Position numbers and translations under genes: made by a program
The notes under the pieces: model-generated
What the model saw: the letters and a program-made list of their open reading frames with translations, nothing else
What the model was told of the DNA's origin: nothing
The model's database searches: none
DNA from: DASRDR01 sp035550795
Lineage (GTDB): Bacteria; Methylomirabilota; Methylomirabilia; Rokubacteriales; DASRDR01
Direction of reading: 5' to 3'
DNA: 64,000 bases
Assembly: GCA_035550795.1 (NCBI GenBank)
Contig: DASZOL010000107.1
Location: forward strand, 1 to 64,000
In this document: positions 59,328-64,000 of the stretch, piece after piece
Layout: each line of letters begins with the position of its first letter
Position numbering within the stretch: position 1 is the stretch's first letter

Positions 59328-60202
59328 CCCCGCTCCGCCAGGAGGCGCGTCAGGTCCGCCTCGAGGCGCGCCTCGGGGTGCGCGAGCCCCCGGTAGGTGA
59401 ACGCAGCACGCCCGGCACGATCGAGTATCACGATCACGTTCTCGTGGGCAAGCTCGCCGTCGGCCAGCCGCACAACCTGCACGCGGTGCGCCTCGCCGAG
59501 CCGCCGCACGGCCGCCGGGTCGCCCGTCAGGAGATGCCAGCGAGGGCCAAGCCCCCAGCGCGCCGCGTGCTCGGCCAGGGCCGCCGGCGTGTCCCGCTCG
59601 GGATCGAGCGTCACGGCGATGAAGCGTGCGTCCCCGGGCCGGCGCGCTTCGAGCGCCTGCAGCCGTCCGAGGAGCGCGGGGCAGGTCGCGTGGCAGCTCG
59701 CGTAGACGAATGTCAGCACGACGGGGGTCCCGCGCAGCGATTCGGCCGTCACGCGCGCCCCGCGATGGTCGACCAGCGAGAACGCCGGTCCCGGCAAGCC
59801 GCCCCGGATCGGTGCCGGGAGCGCCGCGGCGGTCGGTGGCACCCCGGACCCCGACACCTCGGCGGTCCCGAGCAGCCAGAGCGCCAGCGCCAGGAAGAGC
59901 GCGGCGGCCGCGGCGACGGCGCCCAGGCCCCGCCGCGATCGAAGAAACGCCCGCAACTCGTCCCCGTAGAAGAGCCCGACCACCGCGATGAACAGCGGGG
60001 GCTGGAGAAGCGCCACGAGCAAGGCGTCCAGCCGGTACCGGCGAGCCTCGGCGTTCCAGCCGAAGCAGGCGGCGAGCAGGGTGTCGGCCCACGCCCCGAG
60101 CCCGGGGCCGACGAGGAGGAAGACGACCATGGCCGAGCCCCACACCAGCGCCGCCAGCACGAGCCCGGGGGCGAACCCGATGCGGGTCGGCGCCAGGCTC
60201 AC
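59324..60202 (-). CDS. SCO1/SenC family protein with N-terminal membrane domain
   Basis: 292 residues. Three hydrophobic helices (LVLAALVWGSAMVVFLLVGP, LLVALLQPPLFIAVVGLFYG, VAAAAALFLALALWLLG) precede a thioredoxin-like SCO domain from about 135: GPAFSLVDHRGARVTAESLR, FVYASCHATCPALL with copper ligands Cys170 and Cys174, and His253 (HENVIVILD). It delivers copper or reduces Cys in the CuA/CuB maturation of oxidases. GTGA overlap with heme O synthase upstream and cytochrome b fusion downstream. Confidence 0.92.
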   Translation of the reverse strand: MSLAPTRIGFAPGLVLAALVWGSAMVVFLLVGPGLGAWADTLLAACFGWNAEARRYRLDALLVALLQPPLFIAVVGLFYGDELRAFLRSRRGLGAVAAAAALFLALALWLLGTAEVSGSGVPPTAAALPAPIRGGLPGPAFSLVDHRGARVTAESLRGTPVVLTFVYASCHATCPALLGRLQALEARRPGDARFIAVTLDPERDTPAALAEHAARWGLGPRWHLLTGDPAAVRRLGEAHRVQVVRLADGELAHENVIVILDRAGRAAFTYRGLAHPEARLEADLTRLLAERG

Positions 60203-61083
60203 CAACGCCTGATCACCACGTCCAGGGCCACGCCCAGGAAGAGCAGGAGGAGGAAGAGGTTGGACGCGTGGAAGCTCTGGAGAGCCAGCCGCCGGTCGGT
60301 CGGGCGGGCCCGGAGCTGTACCTGGCGGAGCACGAGCAGGCTCCCACCCGCAACAACCCCGAGCGTGAGGTACGCCCAGCCCAGGATCCCCAGGGCGAAG
60401 GGCAGGATGCTCGCGCCAAGGAGCCCGACCGTGTTCAGGAGGATGCCCCGGACGGCTCCGGCCTCGCCCTTCACGACTGGGAGCATGGGGATGCGCGCGC
60501 CCGCGTAGTCCTGCTTGTAGGCGATGGCCAGGCTCCAGAAGTGGGAAGGGCTCCAGAAGAAGAGCACGAGCGCGAAGAGGACGGGCGGCAGGCACAGGTC
60601 CGGCCGGGCGGCCGAGCCGCCGGCGAGGACGGCGAAGGAGCCGGCCAGCCCGCCGATCACCACGTTGAGCCAGGACCGGCGCTTGAGCCAAACCGTGTAG
60701 ACGACGACGTACGTGAAGGCGCCGAGGAAGACGTGGAGGGCCACCAGCGGGTTGAGCCGCCAGAACGCAAGGCTCACGCCGGCGCCGACCAGGCCGACCC
60801 CGAGGGCGACGATGTGCCACACGTGGCGGATGCGCCCCGACGGCAGCGGCCGCCGCGCGGTCCGCGGCATGCGCGCGTCCAGGTCACGGTCAAGGACGTG
60901 GTTGAGCGCGCCCGCCCCGCCGGCCGCGATCACCGTCGCGACGAACAGGAGCGCGAGTGCCGGCAAAACCGGCCCACCGGCCGCCGGTCCGGTGGGGAGC
61001 GTCGCCAGGTAGCCGAGGACGGCGGCGAGCCCGATGAACGTGCCGACCCGGAGCTTGAGCGACTCGACGTAGGCCGAGACCAT
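60199..61083 (-). CDS. ctaB: Protoheme IX farnesyltransferase (heme O synthase)
   Basis: 294 residues. UbiA-type prenyltransferase with GALNHVLDRDLDARMPRTAR, the Asp-rich Mg/diphosphate motif, RRPLPSG and the second motif FWSPSHFWSLAIAYKQDYA with YAGARIPMLPVVKG. About nine helices. It makes heme O from heme B for oxidase-type active sites, which implies heme O or A in a product of this cluster. ATG 61083 has GAGGAGGA upstream; 10 bp after the second HCO-like gene. Confidence 0.94.
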   Translation of the reverse strand: MVSAYVESLKLRVGTFIGLAAVLGYLATLPTGPAAGGPVLPALALLFVATVIAAGGAGALNHVLDRDLDARMPRTARRPLPSGRIRHVWHIVALGVGLVGAGVSLAFWRLNPLVALHVFLGAFTYVVVYTVWLKRRSWLNVVIGGLAGSFAVLAGGSAARPDLCLPPVLFALVLFFWSPSHFWSLAIAYKQDYAGARIPMLPVVKGEAGAVRGILLNTVGLLGASILPFALGILGWAYLTLGVVAGGSLLVLRQVQLRARPTDRRLALQSFHASNLFLLLLFLGVALDVVIRRW

Positions 61084-61093
61084 CGCGTCCTCC

Positions 61094-62560
61094 TCACCGC
61101 CCTCGTCGCACGAGGGGGATGCCCACGTTGAGCACGAACGCCAGCCCACCCAGGATGGCGAGCAGCGAGCCGAGCCCCATCAGGTTCATGGCGAGGAGCG
61201 CCTGGGCGTTCGCCCAAGTGAAGCCGAACGTCTTCCGTGGAGCCCCGTGGCCTCCCGCCCAGTGCATCCCCGCCATGATTCCGAGAAGCCCCAGGCCGTA
61301 GAGGTAGGGCTGCCAGCGCGCCACGCGCGCGCTCCAGAGCCGCCGCCCCGAGATCTCCAGGAGGAGCGGCGCCAGACCCATGTAGGCGAGCGTCACCGCC
61401 CCGACCATGCCGTGGTAGTGCGCCGGCACGCGCGTGTCCTGGTTGAAGCCGACGATGCCGAGCACGCCGCCCACGGCGAAGAGGCCGAGCGACAGCGCCA
61501 TCCCGGAGAATACCGGGCTACCCCACGGCAGCCCGCCTGGGCGGCCGCTGCGGCGCCAGCCCGTCGCCAGCATGAGTCCGATCGGGATCGTCCCCGCCCC
61601 CACGCCCCAGAACGTCGCGATCGTGACCAGGTGATTTGTCAGGAGCGCCTCGGGAGCGTACGCGAGGTACAGGGCGGCGGTGGCCAGGAGGAACGGTAGG
61701 AGCCCCCACAGGCAGGCGCGCACGACACGGCGGGGTGGCGGCGCGACGCCTACCGCCACCGCCGCGGAGACGAGCCAGGCCGCGATGGTCCCGACCACGT
61801 GGAGGAACTGCAGAAGGTGCCCCGGTCCCCAGAAGAGCACGCGGAGACGGTAGCCGAACGGAAGCCCGGCGTGGAGACGGGCGAGGGACACGGCCGTCAC
61901 GCCGAGCGCCAGCAGCATCGCCAGCGCTCCCACGGCCATCGCCAGAGCTTCCGGCGTCTCCGTCCCGCCTCGCCCGCCCGCCGACCGGGACGGGCGCCGG
62001 CCGAGCCCGGAGGCCACCAGGTAGGCGACCGCCTGCACGCCGACGCCCAGCAAGGTGAGCGTCAGCCCGACCCAGAAGAGGGGATGGTCGATGGCCGGCA
62101 CGTAGTCGGACAGATAGGGCTCGCCAACCCCGCTGAACGCCGGGGCCGCGAGCAGCGCCGTGCCCGCAGTCGCCACGCCAAGACCGGCCCAGGACCATCC
62201 GGCGCTGAGCGCATAGTTCGCCCGCCAGGCGACGTACACCCAGAGGGCGCCCGAGAAGGCGACGAACCACACCGTGAACGCGAACGTGACGTGCCCGACC
62301 AGCGCCAGCTGGAAGCCACGCGCCGAGAACAGGCGGTAGACCACCGGCGTGCGCGCGAAGGCGGCGACGGCGGCGAACAGGCCCGCCACGACCAGCGAGC
62401 CCACCGCCAGCCCGAGCCAACCGGCGAGGAGCCGCCGCGTCGTCGCGGACACCAGGCCCGGGGGAAGCGCCTGGTCCCCGTGAACGACCGCTGCGGTCCC
62501 GTTCCGCGCCGGGCCCGGGTAGCGTGCCGAGGTCGGCAGGGCGCCGTCGAAGGGCGTCAT
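61094..62560 (-). CDS. Divergent heme-copper oxidase subunit I-like protein
   Basis: 488 residues, about 12-14 helices. His positions in a subunit I-like order: His90 (ALVGHVTFAFTVWF, low-spin heme), His248/His254 (FWGPGHLLQFLHVVG, helix VI), His310 (LLTNHLVTIATFW, where canonical oxidases have HH) and His381/His383 (PAHYHGMVGAV, helix X). Loss of one copper ligand suggests a different metal or a non-catalytic partner. Starts at ATG 62560, 7 bp after the first subunit I gene. Confidence 0.85.
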   Translation of the reverse strand: MTPFDGALPTSARYPGPARNGTAAVVHGDQALPPGLVSATTRRLLAGWLGLAVGSLVVAGLFAAVAAFARTPVVYRLFSARGFQLALVGHVTFAFTVWFVAFSGALWVYVAWRANYALSAGWSWAGLGVATAGTALLAAPAFSGVGEPYLSDYVPAIDHPLFWVGLTLTLLGVGVQAVAYLVASGLGRRPSRSAGGRGGTETPEALAMAVGALAMLLALGVTAVSLARLHAGLPFGYRLRVLFWGPGHLLQFLHVVGTIAAWLVSAAVAVGVAPPPRRVVRACLWGLLPFLLATAALYLAYAPEALLTNHLVTIATFWGVGAGTIPIGLMLATGWRRSGRPGGLPWGSPVFSGMALSLGLFAVGGVLGIVGFNQDTRVPAHYHGMVGAVTLAYMGLAPLLLEISGRRLWSARVARWQPYLYGLGLLGIMAGMHWAGGHGAPRKTFGFTWANAQALLAMNLMGLGSLLAILGGLAFVLNVGIPLVRRGR

Positions 62561-62567
62561 GACGGCG

Positions 62568-64000
62568 TCACCGCACGTACCAGATGGCGGCCAGCCACTT
62601 CCAGTTGAGGAAGTAGTAGATGACGAACGCGGCGAGGAACACGAACACCAGGACCATCGTGCCGGAGATCGGCACGTGCTTGCCGCTCTCCGGAGCCATC
62701 GCCGCGAGCGGGACCGCGCCGGGCGTGTCGGGCACGCGCTTACCGAAGAAGACCGAGCCCACCGTGATCAGGACGTAGAGGGCGCCACCAAGGCCGGCGA
62801 GGAGACCCCCGATCCCCATCACGCCGAGGAAGAAGAACGCGGCCGGCTCGATCGGCGGCTGGAAGAACGACGAGGCGAACTGGACGTCCCAGTGCCGGCG
62901 GGGGACCGCGTACGACCCCGCGGTGGTCATCCCGCCCGCGAAGAGCGCGATCCCGACCCCGAAGAGGTAGATCTGCGCGGTGGCCAGGCGCGGCCAGACG
63001 ACCCGGCGCCGGAAGATCAGCGGGACCACGATGTAGGTGAGGCCCATGAACGCTAGCGTCGTGCCGGCCACGACCGTCGAGTGGAAGTGGCCGGGGATGC
63101 GGAGCGTGTTGTGGGAGATGATGTTCACCTGCTCCGCCCCGAAGGTGACTCCGGTGATGCCGCCCATGAACCCGAAGAGGGCGAGCGAGAGCGCCAGCGC
63201 GGCGAATCCAGGGTTGCCCCACGGCGCCTTGGCGAGCCACTCGAACAGGCCCTTCGACAGGCCCTTCTTCCGTTGGGCGACCTCCACCGCCGCCGGCACC
63301 GTCATCCCGTGCACCATGCTCGCCAGTACCGCGAGGTACATCGCGTACGAGGTGTTGAAGACCTTCCACGCCGGGGACAGCTGGGGATCGACGAGGAGAT
63401 GGTGAGCGGACGCGAGATTGATGAACAGGATGTACAGGAGAAACGCGGTGCGGCAGACCTTCTCGTTGAGAGGAACCGCCCCGACCGTCAGCGTGGCGAG
63501 CAGGTACCACACCGCCACCATGGCCGTGACGTTGATCTGCTGCGACGAGTGCCCGAGCCCCCACCAGATCAGCCGGTACATGCCGGCGTCGAGGTTCTGG
63601 ACGATCCCGAGCGACCAGAGCCACGTAGGAATGTAGATGATGGCGCCGTGGGCGAGGGTCGCGACGGCAATGATCGCGGCCGCGGCGGCGCCGAACGTCA
63701 CGAGCGGGACCGAGCCCTCGTAGGTCCGCTCGGCGCGGGCCACCACGAGGGTGGCGAAGAAGTTGCACACGCCGATCAGCGCACCGACCGCGAAGAGGAT
63801 CCAGCCGAGGTAGAAGTACGAGACGGCTCGGAGGGGCACGTAGGAGGTGAACATCACGTCGGCCCCCCCCCGGAGGATCGCCACGTCGATCAGGAGGGAG
63901 CCGGCCACCATGAGCCCGAATCCGGCCCACCCGACCCGCGGCCAGGCCACGCGGCTCCCGAGCAGGATCGGCCCCGCGAAGTACAGGATCGCGACCTCGA
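62568..64000 (-). CDS. Heme-copper oxidase/NO reductase-like subunit I (5' end beyond window)
   Basis: The frame is open from the stop at 62568 to the right edge, giving about 477 residues; roughly 120-150 N-terminal residues, including the helix II His, lie outside. Helix III onset PILLGSRVAWPRVGW; helix VI WWGLGHSSQQINVTAM; helix VII LASAHHLLVDPQLS (His pair); helix X IPGHFHSTVVAGTTLAF. In canonical oxidases helix VI reads GHPEVY with a cross-linked Tyr; here the equivalent position is Gln, as in NO-reductase-like members. Class (oxidase or NOR) cannot be fixed from sequence alone. Confidence 0.88.
   Translation of the reverse strand, partial: EVAILYFAGPILLGSRVAWPRVGWAGFGLMVAGSLLIDVAILRGGADVMFTSYVPLRAVSYFYLGWILFAVGALIGVCNFFATLVVARAERTYEGSVPLVTFGAAAAAIIAVATLAHGAIIYIPTWLWSLGIVQNLDAGMYRLIWWGLGHSSQQINVTAMVAVWYLLATLTVGAVPLNEKVCRTAFLLYILFINLASAHHLLVDPQLSPAWKVFNTSYAMYLAVLASMVHGMTVPAAVEVAQRKKGLSKGLFEWLAKAPWGNPGFAALALSLALFGFMGGITGVTFGAEQVNIISHNTLRIPGHFHSTVVAGTTLAFMGLTYIVVPLIFRRRVVWPRLATAQIYLFGVGIALFAGGMTTAGSYAVPRRHWDVQFASSFFQPPIEPAAFFFLGVMGIGGLLAGLGGALYVLITVGSVFFGKRVPDTPGAVPLAAMAPESGKHVPISGTMVLVFVFLAAFVIYYFLNWKWLAAIWYVR

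Overview
The window is about 70% GC, densely coded, and contains no rRNA or tRNA gene, CRISPR array, insertion sequence or phage gene that I could find. Gene content suggests a free-living, aerobic to facultatively denitrifying soil or subsurface bacterium with a Gram-negative envelope: an RND tripartite pump with an outer-membrane lipoprotein, a beta-barrel protein, a 2-oxoglutarate dehydrogenase operon, Ku, and a large heme/NO-type redox cluster. A Candidatus Rokubacteria/Methylomirabilota or deep-branching Proteobacteria-like host fits the style, but that is inference; no marker gene here settles it. The start of the window cuts a small secreted protein gene and the end cuts a heme-copper oxidase subunit I gene.

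Positions 1-12089 (all on the minus strand) hold two envelope genes, a DUF808 membrane protein, a POT peptide transporter, a decayed 3' remnant of an ammonia-forming nitrite reductase gene (nrfA), and an MFP-RND-NodT efflux operon preceded by a perfect 20-bp palindrome that looks like its operator; then PspC and DUF4239 membrane proteins. Positions 12558-20273 (plus) hold two tandem paralogous giant proteins (class III nucleotidyl cyclase + AAA ATPase + TPR-like region) and a Crp/Fnr-family regulator. Positions 20388-24194 (minus) hold a hypothetical gene, a zinc-ribbon membrane protein, a group 1/2 sigma factor and small fragments. A GH15 glucoamylase/trehalase-type gene (24435-26225) is followed by the minus-strand sucA-sucB-lpdA operon (32608-27142). 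Then come an SH3/LysM secreted pair, a ferric-type ABC importer (fbpABC-like), DUF1003, Ku, an uncharacterised protein, a broken CBS protein, a hybrid histidine kinase, a glycosyltransferase plus phosphatase-like pair, and small YHS, DUF1428 and SnoaL-like genes.

Positions 50512-64000 are the most interesting part: about 15 minus-strand genes, mostly overlapping by 4 bases (GTGA/ATGA) or nearly abutting. In transcription order: a heme-copper oxidase subunit I homologue whose helix VI motif lacks the usual tyrosine, a second divergent subunit I-like protein, heme O synthase, an SCO protein, a cytochrome b / double [4Fe-4S] ferredoxin / MvhD fusion, a one-TM protein, a DUF2269-like protein, a cytochrome c, an NnrS-like protein, and then, behind an FNR/DNR-like palindrome, DUF542, double DUF2249, another NnrS/HCO-like protein, and a radical SAM protein fused to a DUF59 (MIP18-type) domain. 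Together this looks like a nitric-oxide or oxygen respiratory module with its own cofactor and Fe-S maturation genes. I cannot match it to a described system; the exact reaction is unproven.

Sequence decay is visible in several places (nrfA, a sigma-54 activator, a CBS protein, a copper-protein-like fragment).
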